From NCBI GenBank assembly GCA_964458835.1, contig CAYWKV010000002.1, forward strand, positions 7,709 to 71,708: a stretch of DNA of 64,000 bases. The letters are read 5' to 3'. Source of the DNA: JAHJQQ01 sp964458835. GTDB taxonomy: Bacteria > Pseudomonadota > Gammaproteobacteria > Thiohalobacterales > Thiohalobacteraceae. The notes beneath the pieces are model-generated. The model was not told where the DNA came from. It worked only from the letters and a program-made list of their open reading frames with translations, and did not search any database. Below are positions 51,913 to 59,627 of this stretch, piece after piece. The position numbers were made by a program, and so were the translations under genes. Within the stretch, counting starts at the first letter, position 1. The number at the start of each line of letters is the position of its first letter.

Positions 51913-52395
51913 ATGAACCAGCAAGATTCCATCACCGTGAAGAACATCGAATCGGCCCTGGCGGGCGAATCGATGGCACACATCAAGTACCTCTACTTCG
52001 CCCGCATCTGCCGCGCGCGGGGCGACGAACAAACCGCCCGCGTGTTCGAGGCGACGGCGGCCCAGGAGGTGCAGCATGCGTTCGGCCATATGGATCTGCT
52101 GTTCCCGGCCGACCGGCTGACGCCGGCCAAGTGCCTGGAACTGGCGATCACCGGCGAGACCTACGAATACACCGAGATGTATCCGAGCTTCCGCCACATG
52201 GCGGAGCAGGAGCGCCGTGATGACGCCGTGCGCGAATTCGACGAGCAGATCGCCGAATCGAAGGAACACGCCGACCTGTTCCGGCAGGTGCTGGACAAGG
52301 CGGCCAAGCGCTTCGCGGCGCTCACCAAGGTGGAAGAACGCCACGCGAACCATTACCGTGAGGCGCTGGCCCGCCTCGACGACCAGCCCGCCTGA
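51913..52395 (+). CDS. Rubrerythrin
   Basis: This 160-residue rubrerythrin carries a ferritin-like four-helix bundle with di-iron ligands in ESALAGESMAHIKYLYFA, AAQEVQHAFGHM, TGETYEYTEMYPSF and KVEERHANHY. It lacks the C-terminal rubredoxin domain present in classical rubrerythrin. The reductant is encoded by the next gene instead. GGAGGGCAGGGC precedes the ATG. It is the first gene of an operon probably induced by peroxide through OxyR. Confidence 0.95.
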   Translation: MNQQDSITVKNIESALAGESMAHIKYLYFARICRARGDEQTARVFEATAAQEVQHAFGHMDLLFPADRLTPAKCLELAITGETYEYTEMYPSFRHMAEQERRDDAVREFDEQIAESKEHADLFRQVLDKAAKRFAALTKVEERHANHYREALARLDDQPA

Positions 52396-52428
52396 CGGCC
52401 AAACCTACAGCTGACAGAGGTGAATGAC

Positions 52429-52596
52429 ATGAAAAAATGGCAATGCGTGGTGTGCGGATTCATTTATGACGAGGCCGAGGGCCTGCCGAGCGAGGGCATC
52501 GCGGCGGGCACCCGCTGGGAGGACGTCCCGGAAGACTGGGAGTGTCCGGACTGCGGCGTCAGCAAGGCCGACTTTGAAATGGTCGAAATGGCATGA
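52429..52596 (+). CDS. Rubredoxin
   Basis: This small rubredoxin (55 residues) has both CxxC iron-binding pairs, Cys6-Cys9 (CVVCG) and Cys39-Cys42 (CPDCG), and the conserved aromatic residues W4, Y13 and F11. It transfers electrons to rubrerythrin. It starts 33 bases after rubrerythrin, with AGAGGTGAATGAC ahead of the ATG. Its stop overlaps the start of the reductase gene by four bases (ATGA). Confidence 0.95.
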   Translation: MKKWQCVVCGFIYDEAEGLPSEGIAAGTRWEDVPEDWECPDCGVSKADFEMVEMA

Positions 52597-53768
52597 CCGG
52601 CGCCGCGGGCGAGATGGAGCGGCCAGTGGTCATCGTCGGCTCGGGGCTCGCGGGCTATACCGTCGCCCGCGAGTTCCGCAAGCTCGATACCGCGACGCCG
52701 CTCGTCATCGTCACCCGCGATGGGGGCGACTCCTATTCCAAGCCGATGCTCTCCAACGCCCTGGCCCAGGGCAAGGACGCAGCGCAGCTGGTCAACGCCG
52801 ACCGCGCCCGGATGGCGAGCCAACTGAATGCCACCATACACGCCGATACCGCGGTCACGGGGATCGATCCCGCGGCATCCAGATTGAGATTGATGTCGTC
52901 GCAGAGCGACATCGCCTACCGCGACCTGGTGCTGGCGGTCGGTGCGGACCCCATCCGGCTGCCCATCGAGGGTGATGGTGCAGCCGACGTGCTGTCGATC
53001 AACGATCTTGCCGACTACGCCGTGTTCCGGGCGCGCCTGGACGGCAAGCGCTCGGTCCTGATCCTCGGGGCCGGCCTGATCGGCTGCGAGTTCGCCAATG
53101 ATCTGTTCAGCCGGGGTTACCGGGTGGCACTGGTCGACATGGCCGATCAAGCACTCGGCCGCCTCGTCACGCCGGGACTCGGTACTGCGCTGCGGACGGC
53201 CTTCGCGTCCGCCGGTGTGGACTGGCGGCTGGGCCGCTCGGTGCGGCGCATCGACCGCGCGGACTCCGGCTTCCGGGTCACTCTGTCCGATGGCGAAACG
53301 CTGGCCGCGGACCTGGTGCTGTCGGCCATCGGACTGCGGCCGCGCCTGGAACTCGCGCAGGCGGCGGGACTGGCGACCGGGCGCGGTATCCGTGTGAACC
53401 GCCATCTGCAGACCAGCGTGGAGCACATCTATGCGCTTGGAGATTGCGCGGAGGTCGACGGCCTGGTGCTGCCCTTCGTCATGCCCCTCATGCACGCGGC
53501 GCGCGCCTTGGCGAAAACCCTGGCGGGGCAGCCGGCCACGGTCAGCTACCCGGCCATGCCCGTCGTCGTGAAGACGCCCGCCTATCCGGTTGCGGTGGCC
53601 CCGCCGGCGGCGGGTGCGGCGGGGGCCTGGACGGAAACCGCGACGGCCGACGGCGCCCGCGCCCTGTTCCACGGCCCCGGGGGCGAGCTGCTCGGCTTCG
53701 CGCTGGGCGGTGCCGCCACGGCGGAGAAACAGGCGCTGACCCCGCAACTGCCGCCGGTACTCGCCTGA
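52593..53768 (+). CDS. Rubredoxin reductase (FAD-dependent NAD(P)H oxidoreductase)
   Basis: This 391-residue pyridine nucleotide-disulfide oxidoreductase-type flavoprotein regenerates rubredoxin with NAD(P)H. The FAD-binding motif VIVGSGLAGYTVAREF (about 13-28) and the NAD(P)H motif VLILGAGLIGCEFANDL (about 152-168) are clear. The second FAD loop is HIYALGDCAEV. No redox-active CxxC is present, which fits a rubredoxin or flavodoxin partner. It is translated with rubredoxin and completes the peroxide-scavenging chain. Confidence 0.93.
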   Translation: MTGAAGEMERPVVIVGSGLAGYTVAREFRKLDTATPLVIVTRDGGDSYSKPMLSNALAQGKDAAQLVNADRARMASQLNATIHADTAVTGIDPAASRLRLMSSQSDIAYRDLVLAVGADPIRLPIEGDGAADVLSINDLADYAVFRARLDGKRSVLILGAGLIGCEFANDLFSRGYRVALVDMADQALGRLVTPGLGTALRTAFASAGVDWRLGRSVRRIDRADSGFRVTLSDGETLAADLVLSAIGLRPRLELAQAAGLATGRGIRVNRHLQTSVEHIYALGDCAEVDGLVLPFVMPLMHAARALAKTLAGQPATVSYPAMPVVVKTPAYPVAVAPPAAGAAGAWTETATADGARALFHGPGGELLGFALGGAATAEKQALTPQLPPVLA

Positions 53769-53773
53769 TGGAC

Positions 53774-53801
53774 AAAAAAAACCCCGCTTGTTCAGCGGGG
53801 T
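53774..53801 (-). terminator. Strong intrinsic terminator, minus strand
   Basis: On the minus strand ACCCCGC-TGAACAA-GCGGGGT is followed by TTTTTTTG. It ends the RNA transcribed leftward from the sigma-54 type promoter at 54101-54117. Confidence 0.85.
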
Positions 53802-53802
53802 G

Positions 53803-53820
53803 AAAAACGCTTTTCAGCGT
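53803..53820 (-). terminator. Second, smaller minus-strand terminator
   Basis: ACGC-TGAAAA-GCGT followed by TTTTT lies immediately upstream of the stronger terminator on the minus strand. The pair should end transcription efficiently. Confidence 0.6.
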
Positions 53821-54100
53821 CGGAGGAGTCGATCGGAACCACCACATGAGTCACCTGTGGCATGAGCCCGCTGGAACGAACCAGCCAACTCATCTGTATG
53901 GACCGCGCGACACTTCAGGAGTTCCGGCTAGCGGTACTACGCACCATGTCGTCAGCGGCCCGGCTCAGTCCGATATTTTTGGGTTCGATCCCGCTCGGAC
54001 TCATGCCACAGGGGACTGTGTCGCCTTCCCTGTCCCGGTGAGGTCAGCGGCGTGGTTCCGCGTTCCTTGAATGACCCACGCCGCCCTCGGTTTATTCCGT

Positions 54101-54117
54101 AGCATTCCACATGCCAA
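54101..54117 (-). promoter_or_regulatory. Sigma-54 type (-24/-12) promoter
   Basis: On the minus strand TTGGCATGTGGAATGCT has GG and GC exactly ten bases apart. It matches most of the consensus YTGGCACG-N4-TTGCW (the C at -20 and the first T of TTGC differ). It sits about 12 bases before the predicted start of the structured RNA and within AT-richer DNA. The 140 bases upstream would hold any enhancer; none was recognised. Confidence 0.55.
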
Positions 54118-54262
54118 CTCAAAACCAGGCAGCAACACACTGACAAATAAATAACATTACCCAGCTGCCCGGCGGACGCCGGGACTGCCATGCGCTGCCG
54201 TCGCGCCCCTCTGTCAGTCTGGCGTCAGAAAGTGACGGAATGATGTCGCCCCCGACGGACTC

Positions 54263-54829
54263 CTAGCCGAGGGTGTCGTCGTGGGAAAGGTCGATCGCCG
54301 GCCCGCTGCCGCCCTGCCGCAGACGCCGGATCACCCGGGCCTCGACCAGCAGTTCCGGCAGGTCCAGCGGGGCGGAACCGGTGTCCGTCAAGAGCAGCAT
54401 CCGCAGCAATTCATGGCGCTTGAGCAGGGCGAAGTAGTCCGCCGGGTCCAGGCCGGGGATCAGCAGGGCGAACGCCCGGTCGAGATGCGGGAGCGCGCCG
54501 CTGCGCTTGCGGCTGACCAGCAGCTGACCGTAGATCAATTCCACCAGCGGCCTGGCATCCCGCGGCGCAGTCGCCATCAGGCTGCGGTAGTCCAGCTCCA
54601 CCGGCCGCCCCGACCAGTACTGCCCGATCAGACCGCCCAGACGCGGTCGCCAGGCTTCGCCTCCGCCCGCCAGGGCGCGCTGTGCCGTGCGATGCGCCGC
54701 CTGGGTCAGCGCGGCGGCGGCCTCGCCCGACATGGGCGTCGCGTACCAGCCCGCGAGCGGCAATGCCGCGGACGGCTCCAGCCACACGGATTCCGCGACG
54801 CGATGGTCAGATGCATCCGAAGAACTCAT
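54263..54829 (-). CDS. Conserved-looking protein of unknown function (188 aa)
   Basis: I do not recognise this 188-residue protein. From an acidic, serine-rich start (MSSSDASDH) it continues with ALPLAGWYATPMSGEAAAAL, a long helix with AHRTAQRALAGGGEAW, GQYWSGRPVELDYRSLMA, LIYGQLLVSRKRSGALPHLDRAFALL and HELLRMLLLTD, and ends with ARVIRRLRQG. It has no signal peptide, zinc motif or membrane segment and looks mostly alpha-helical. The start at 54829 lies just after a dispersed repeat. Codon use resembles its neighbours. It precedes the structured RNA on the same strand. Confidence 0.65.
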   Translation of the reverse strand: MSSSDASDHRVAESVWLEPSAALPLAGWYATPMSGEAAAALTQAAHRTAQRALAGGGEAWRPRLGGLIGQYWSGRPVELDYRSLMATAPRDARPLVELIYGQLLVSRKRSGALPHLDRAFALLIPGLDPADYFALLKRHELLRMLLLTDTGSAPLDLPELLVEARVIRRLRQGGSGPAIDLSHDDTLG

Positions 54830-54840
54830 TTCAACCCCGC

Positions 54841-54964
54841 CGACACACGGAAGACACGGAAGCGAGACCACGTCGCGAAGCTCCGACTCGGCACTTGGCG
54901 GGTAAGCTGGGCTGTGGTGTGAAGCATGTGGTCTCGTCCGTGGTTTTCCGTGTGCTTCCGTGGC
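54841..54964. repeat. CCACGGAA-type palindromic element, copy 5
   Basis: From ACACGGAAGACACGGAAGC to GTGCTTCCGTGGC with complementary ends. Its right half (GTGAAGCATGTGGTCTCGTCC) is nearly the same as that of the copy at 26619-26756, and it shares the CGTCGCGAAG core. It fills most of the gap before hemB. Confidence 0.75.
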
Positions 54965-55113
54965 GAACACGGTTTTTGGGATAAAGACAGAGTCCGCTCG
55001 CCCCCGGCACATCCGTGGTCATGCTAGCACGCGTCCGGCGGCCCGCGCCGTGACGCCTGCGGCCTCAGCGGGTACACTCGGCTTCCGATTTCCCATAGAC
55101 GAGGGCGGCGGCA

Positions 55114-56133
55114 GTGAGCGAGTTCGACACCGGCAGGGGCGGCTTTCCGCAGATCCGCATGCGGCGCATGCGCCGCGACGCATTCTCGCGGCGGCTGATG
55201 CGCGAACACCGGTTGACCGCGGACGACCTTATCTGCCCCATGTTCGTCGTCGAAGGCAGCGGCCAGCACGAACCCGTCGCGTCCATGCCGGGCGTCGAAC
55301 GCCTCAGCATCGACCAGCTGCTCGGGGAGGCCGCCGAACTGGTCGCACTGGGCATCCCTGCCGTCGCCCTGTTTCCGGTGACGCCGGCCGACTGCAAGAG
55401 CGAAGACGCGCGCGAGGCCTTCAACCCCGACGGTCTGGCGCAGCGCGCGGTGCGTGCGCTCAAGCAGGCCCACCCGGAACTCGGGGTGATCACGGACGTG
55501 GCGCTCGACCCCTTCACCACCCATGGCCAGGACGGACTGGTCGATGGCTCCGGCTACGTGCTCAACGACGAGACCGTCGAGGTGCTGGTGAAACAGGCGC
55601 TGTCACACGCCGCCGCCGGTGCCGATGTGGTCGCGCCGTCGGACATGATGGATGGCCGCATCGGCCGCATCCGCACCGCGCTGGAGGAGGCCGGCCACAC
55701 CCACACCCGCATCCTCGCCTATTCGGCCAAGTACGCCTCCAGCTTCTACGGGCCGTTCCGGGATGCCGTGGGTTCCGCGGCGAACCTCGGCACCGGCGAC
55801 AAGTACAGCTATCAGATGGACCCGGCCAACAGCGACGAGGCGCTGTGGGAGGTCGCCCTGGACCTGGAGGAGGGCGCCGACATGATCATGGTCAAGCCGG
55901 GCATGCCTTACCTCGATATCGTGCGGCGCGTGAAGGACCGGTTCGGTGCGCCGACCTTCGTCTATCAGGTCAGCGGCGAATACGCCATGCTCAAGGCCGC
56001 CAGCCTGAACGGCTGGCTGAACGAGCGTGCGGTGGTGCTCGAATCCCTGCTGGGCTTCAAGCGCGCAGGCGCCGACGGCATCTTGACCTATTTCGCCAAG
56101 CAGGCAGCCGCCTGGCTGCGCGAATCGGACTGA
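55114..56133 (+). CDS. hemB: Delta-aminolevulinic acid dehydratase (porphobilinogen synthase)
   Basis: HemB (339 residues) joins two 5-aminolevulinates to porphobilinogen in heme synthesis. The catalytic lysine regions SAKYASSFYGPFRDA (about 209-223) and MVKPGMPYLDI (about 262-272) are present. The metal site reads DVALDPFTTHGQDG (about 130-143), where zinc-type enzymes have cysteines, so this is the magnesium-dependent form. A GTG start at 55114 is used with a GAGGG site before it. It is one of two heme genes in the window with hemF. Confidence 0.96.
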   Translation: MSEFDTGRGGFPQIRMRRMRRDAFSRRLMREHRLTADDLICPMFVVEGSGQHEPVASMPGVERLSIDQLLGEAAELVALGIPAVALFPVTPADCKSEDAREAFNPDGLAQRAVRALKQAHPELGVITDVALDPFTTHGQDGLVDGSGYVLNDETVEVLVKQALSHAAAGADVVAPSDMMDGRIGRIRTALEEAGHTHTRILAYSAKYASSFYGPFRDAVGSAANLGTGDKYSYQMDPANSDEALWEVALDLEEGADMIMVKPGMPYLDIVRRVKDRFGAPTFVYQVSGEYAMLKAASLNGWLNERAVVLESLLGFKRAGADGILTYFAKQAAAWLRESD

Positions 56134-56197
56134 CACCCCCCGGCACAATTTTCAGGGTACAATCGCGCCGGTCATTCCGAGCCCTCGAGGTACCGGC

Positions 56198-56875
56198 ATG
56201 GTACGCACCACGATCTCCAGCCTGTTCGGCGTCTCGCCGATCCGGCCCCTGCAGCGGCAGATGGCCGCCGTCATCGACTGCGTGCAGACGCTGAAGCCCT
56301 TCATGACGGCGGTTCTGGCCGGCGATTGGGACGAGGCGCGCGCCCAGCAGGCGCGCATCGCGCAGCTCGAACGGGATGCCGACAAGCTCAAACGCGAGAT
56401 GCGGCTGCAGCTGCCCAACAGCCTGTTCATGCCGGTGTCGCGGCGCGACGTCCTCGAGGTGCTCACCTCCCAGGACAAGATCGCCAACCGGGCGAAGGAT
56501 ATCGCCGGCCTGATCACCGGCCGCGAGATGGCCATTCCACCTCCGCTGTCGCAGCTCTTCGTGGACTACCTCGAGCGCTGCATCGATGCCGCCCTGCAGG
56601 CCCAGGCGGCCATCAACGAACTGGACGAACTGGTCGAGACCGGCTTCCGCGGCGGAGAGGTCGATCTGGTCCATTCCATCATCCGCAAGCTCGACGAGAT
56701 CGAGAGCGACACCGACAAGATCCAGGTGCGCGTGCGCGCGGAACTGTTCAAGCGCGAAACGGAACTGCCGCCCGTCGAGGTGATGTTCCTGTACCGCGTC
56801 ATCGACTGGGTCGGCGATCTGGCCGACCTGTCCCAGCGCGTCGGCAGCCGCCTCGAACTCATGCTCGCCCGCTGA
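56198..56875 (+). CDS. PhoU-like DUF47 phosphate transport regulator
   Basis: This 225-residue all-helical protein belongs to the DUF47/PhoU-like group found with PiT transporters. The sequence SPIRPLQRQMAAVIDCV opens it, with the acidic repeats DADKLKREMRLQLPNSLFMPVSRRDVLEVLTSQDKIAN (quoted in parts) and DLVHSIIRKLDEIESDTDKIQ. The last block VMFLYRVIDWVGDLADLSQRVG is family typical. It is 36 bases upstream of the PiT gene and probably modulates its activity in the cytoplasm. Confidence 0.93.
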   Translation: MVRTTISSLFGVSPIRPLQRQMAAVIDCVQTLKPFMTAVLAGDWDEARAQQARIAQLERDADKLKREMRLQLPNSLFMPVSRRDVLEVLTSQDKIANRAKDIAGLITGREMAIPPPLSQLFVDYLERCIDAALQAQAAINELDELVETGFRGGEVDLVHSIIRKLDEIESDTDKIQVRVRAELFKRETELPPVEVMFLYRVIDWVGDLADLSQRVGSRLELMLAR

Positions 56876-56911
56876 CCGTCAACGACCGCACCTAGATTCC
56901 CCGGGATCCAC

Positions 56912-58165
56912 ATGGACCACGCTACGATCTTCATCGTCCTGGCCTGCACGTTCGGTTTTTTCATGGCCTGGGGCGTCGGCGCCAATGATGTCGCCAACGC
57001 CATGGGCACCTCGGTCGGCTCACGCGCCCTGACCATACGCCAGGCCGTCGTCGTCGCCGCCATCTTCGAGTTCGCGGGCGCCTACCTGGCCGGCGGCGAG
57101 GTCACGGCGACCATACGCAGCGGCATGCTCGACGCGGGGCTCTTCAGCGGCAATCCGGAGCTGCTCGTCTTCGGCATGCTCGCCTCGCTGCTGGCGGCCG
57201 GCATCTGGCTGATGCTCGCCTCGCAGCGCGGCTGGCCGGTCTCCACCACGCATTCCATCGTCGGTGCCATCGTCGGCTTCGCGGCGGTCGGTGTCGGCAT
57301 GGATGCCGTCAAGTGGAGCAAGATCGGCTCGATCGTCATGAGCTGGGTCGTATCGCCGGCGCTGGCCGGCATCATCGCCTACTGGCTGTTCGTCAGCGTG
57401 CAGACCTTCATCCTCAACGCCCGCCATCCGCTGGAGGCCGCCAAGCGCTACGTACCGATCTACATCTTCGTGGCCGGCTTTGTCATCTCGCTGATCACCA
57501 TCCAGAAGGGTCTGTCGCATACGGGCCTGGAAATCAGCTCGTTGCAGAGCTACGGGATCGCGATCGGCATCGGCCTGGCGGTCATGCTGGCCGGCATCTA
57601 CGCCATCAGCCGGCTCCGATTCGATCCGCGCGAGGACAGTGACTTCCATTTCACCAACGTCGAGAAGGTGTTCGGCATCCTGATGATGATCACGGCCTGC
57701 GCCATGGCTTTCGCCCACGGTTCCAACGACGTGGCCAACGCCGTCGGCCCGCTGGCCGCGGTGATCGGGATCGTCGAGAACGGCGGACAGGTCATGCAGG
57801 AGAGCGTCATACCCACCTGGATCCTGCTGCTCGGCGGCGCCGGCATCGTGATCGGCCTGGTCAGCTACGGCCACAAGGTCATCGCCACGCTGGGCACCGG
57901 CATCACCGAGCTGACCCCCAGCCGCGGCTTCGCGGCGACGCTGGCGGGCGCGACCACCGTCGTGCTGGCCTCCGGCACCGGCCTGCCGGTCTCGACCACG
58001 CACACCCTGGTGGGCGCCATCCTGGGCGTCGGTCTGGCACGCGGCATCGCCGCCCTCAACATGAACGTCGTGCGCACGATCTTCCTGTCCTGGATCGTCA
58101 CGCTGCCGGCCGGCGCGATCCTGTCGATCACCTTCTTCTATATATTGATGATTCTCTTCGGGTGA
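56912..58165 (+). CDS. Inorganic phosphate transporter, PiT family
   Basis: This 417-residue permease takes up phosphate with protons or sodium. Both halves have the PiT signature: GVGANDVANAMGTSVGSRAL (about 23-42) and AHGSNDVANAVGPLAAVIG (about 268-286). Two more TTH segments with an Asp/His pattern (STTHSIVGAIVG, STTHTLVGAILG) and about ten membrane helices are present. It is preceded by its PhoU-like partner. Its stop codon overlaps the aroE start by four bases (GTGA). Confidence 0.95.
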   Translation: MDHATIFIVLACTFGFFMAWGVGANDVANAMGTSVGSRALTIRQAVVVAAIFEFAGAYLAGGEVTATIRSGMLDAGLFSGNPELLVFGMLASLLAAGIWLMLASQRGWPVSTTHSIVGAIVGFAAVGVGMDAVKWSKIGSIVMSWVVSPALAGIIAYWLFVSVQTFILNARHPLEAAKRYVPIYIFVAGFVISLITIQKGLSHTGLEISSLQSYGIAIGIGLAVMLAGIYAISRLRFDPREDSDFHFTNVEKVFGILMMITACAMAFAHGSNDVANAVGPLAAVIGIVENGGQVMQESVIPTWILLLGGAGIVIGLVSYGHKVIATLGTGITELTPSRGFAATLAGATTVVLASGTGLPVSTTHTLVGAILGVGLARGIAALNMNVVRTIFLSWIVTLPAGAILSITFFYILMILFG

Positions 58166-58995
58166 ACGCGACCATACAACCGGACCGCTACGCGGTGATG
58201 GGCAATCCCGTCGCCCACAGCAAGTCGCCGCTGATCCATCGGCAATTCGCCGAGCAGACCGGCCAGGTGCTGGCCTATGACGCCATCCTGGTGGACATCG
58301 GACAGTTCGCCGGGGCCATCGAAGCATTCCGCGCCACCGGCGGCAAGGGCCTGAACGTGACGGTCCCGTTCAAGCAGGATGCCTGGCGGCTCGCGGCCCG
58401 GCGCACGCCACGCGCCGAGCGCGCCGGCGCCGTCAACACCCTGTGGTGGGACACCGATGACCGGCTGTGCGGGGATACGACCGACGGCGTCGGGCTGGTG
58501 CGCGATCTGCGCGCCAATCATGGGATCGAACTCGAACGGCGGCGGGTGCTGTTGGTCGGGGCCGGCGGCGCCGCGCGCGGCGTGATCGAGCCGCTGCTCG
58601 CCGAACGGCCGGCGACGCTGGTGATCGCCAACCGCACGCCCGGACGCGCCCATGAACTCGCTGCGATCTTCGGTGGACTGGGCCCGGTCGCCGGCTGTGG
58701 ATTCGAGGCACTGGCGGGACGGGCCTTCGATCTGGTGATCAACGCCACCGCGGCCGGCCTTGCCGGCGAGGTGCCGCCCCTGCCGGAGTCGGTGTTCGCG
58801 TCCGGCGCCTGCGCCTACGACATGATGTACGGCAGCGAGCCGACGGCGTTCGTCCGCTGGTCGCTGGCGCGGGGCTGTGCGACGGCGCTGGACGGGCTGG
58901 GGATGCTGGTCGAACAGGCCGCCGAGGCGTTCTTCATCTGGCGGGGCGTGCGCCCCGACACCGCTCCGGTGATCGCAAGACTGCGCGCCGGCTGA
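58162..58995 (+). CDS. aroE: Shikimate dehydrogenase
   Basis: AroE (277 residues) reduces 3-dehydroshikimate with NADPH. The shikimate site AVMGNPVAHSKSPLIH (about 11-26), NVTVPFKQDAW with the catalytic Lys (about 61-71), and the NADP loop LLVGAGGAARGVIEPLL (about 130-146) are present, as is the conserved DGLGMLVEQA near the C-terminus. A GTG start at 58162 overlaps the PiT stop. The 173 bases after it hold no gene I can support. Confidence 0.95.
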   Translation: MNATIQPDRYAVMGNPVAHSKSPLIHRQFAEQTGQVLAYDAILVDIGQFAGAIEAFRATGGKGLNVTVPFKQDAWRLAARRTPRAERAGAVNTLWWDTDDRLCGDTTDGVGLVRDLRANHGIELERRRVLLVGAGGAARGVIEPLLAERPATLVIANRTPGRAHELAAIFGGLGPVAGCGFEALAGRAFDLVINATAAGLAGEVPPLPESVFASGACAYDMMYGSEPTAFVRWSLARGCATALDGLGMLVEQAAEAFFIWRGVRPDTAPVIARLRAG

Positions 58996-59168
58996 CAGCG
59001 GGCCGCCACGGGCACGGTGCGGACCTCAGGCAGCGGCATGCAACTCGACCCGGGCACGTCCACCGCCGCGACCACGCTGTGAATACGTGCCCCAGGCCAC
59101 CCTCTCGACCGCTCCACGGCCTCACCGTGTCCCTGTACGCTCGGACGCGCCCGGGTCGGGCCCAGCGC

Positions 59169-59510
59169 TCAGGGGCCGGTCCGCCGCTCCGCGTGCCGCC
59201 GCTCGGGATGCGGCCAGGGCCGCTGGCGCCAATCCAGCGCCCGGCGCTCGTTGCCGGCTGCGCGCGGGACGAATTCCCGTAGGTGCAGCCGCCGGCCGCG
59301 AAGATCGAGTGCGCGCCCCCGCTCCAGGAGCTTGCGCAGGTCCGTGTCGGATGCGACGTGCAGCAGACCGAAACGACGTGTATGTCCATCCCGTGCGGCT
59401 TTCTTGAAGATGCGCAACCGGCGCGCAACGTCACGCTGCTTCAACTGCAGCAGCCGGCACAGATCGCCTTCCGTGGCGTCGATGGGCAGATCTCCGATGA
59501 AGAGATTCAT
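59169..59510 (-). CDS. RNA recognition motif (RRM) protein
   Basis: The 113-residue protein has a single RRM: the beta-strand NLFIGDLPIDATEGDLCRLL (2-21) contains RNP2-like residues, and RRFGLLHVASDTDLRKLL (about 45-62) contains the RNP1 region, which is weakly matched. The tail is arginine-rich (ERRALDWRQRPWPHPERRHAERR, in part), typical of small cold-related RNA-binding proteins. GAGGTGG before the ATG supports this start; a GTG two codons earlier is possible. It is divergent from nothing obvious, with 117 bases to the yrdA-like gene on the same strand. Confidence 0.7.
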   Translation of the reverse strand: MNLFIGDLPIDATEGDLCRLLQLKQRDVARRLRIFKKAARDGHTRRFGLLHVASDTDLRKLLERGRALDLRGRRLHLREFVPRAAGNERRALDWRQRPWPHPERRHAERRTGP

Positions 59511-59627
59511 GGCCACCTCGCCTGAGTGATCGCCATCGTCCCGACGGCGATGCGGTTCGGATTGTTATCGGCGTCCCGCCCCGATGCAGCGTGTCCGGAG
59601 CGGGGACGTACGGAGTATACCCCCGCC

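Larger units (their letters stand above)
53774..54089 (-). ncRNA. Structured noncoding RNA with sigma-54 type promoter (candidate)
   Basis: Between the rubredoxin reductase gene and the unknown gene at 54263 lies a 494-base gap with no plausible gene. It contains a sigma-54 type promoter (54101-54117), a predicted start near 54089 and, about 315 bases later, two terminators. Several helices are perfectly paired: a 9-bp stem 54047-54055/54076-54084; a 5-bp stem 54012-54016/54032-54036; a 13-bp long-range stem 53854-53866/54000-54012; a 7-bp stem 53967-53973/53995-54001 that competes with the end of the previous helix; and a 5-bp stem-loop 53870-53885. No known RNA family was recognised. The 5' end is inferred. 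Confidence 0.55.

Noticed and set aside
53930..54010. Possible tRNA or tmRNA, from GGGTTCGATCCCG resembling a T-arm
   Set aside because: The sequence around it does not form a 5-bp T stem, there is no anticodon arm, no CCA end and no tag sequence such as ANDxxYALAA. The GGG/CCC is part of a larger RNA fold.
54101..54117. NtrX as the activator of the sigma-54 promoter
   Set aside because: NtrX lacks GAFTGA, so another enhancer-binding protein would be needed.
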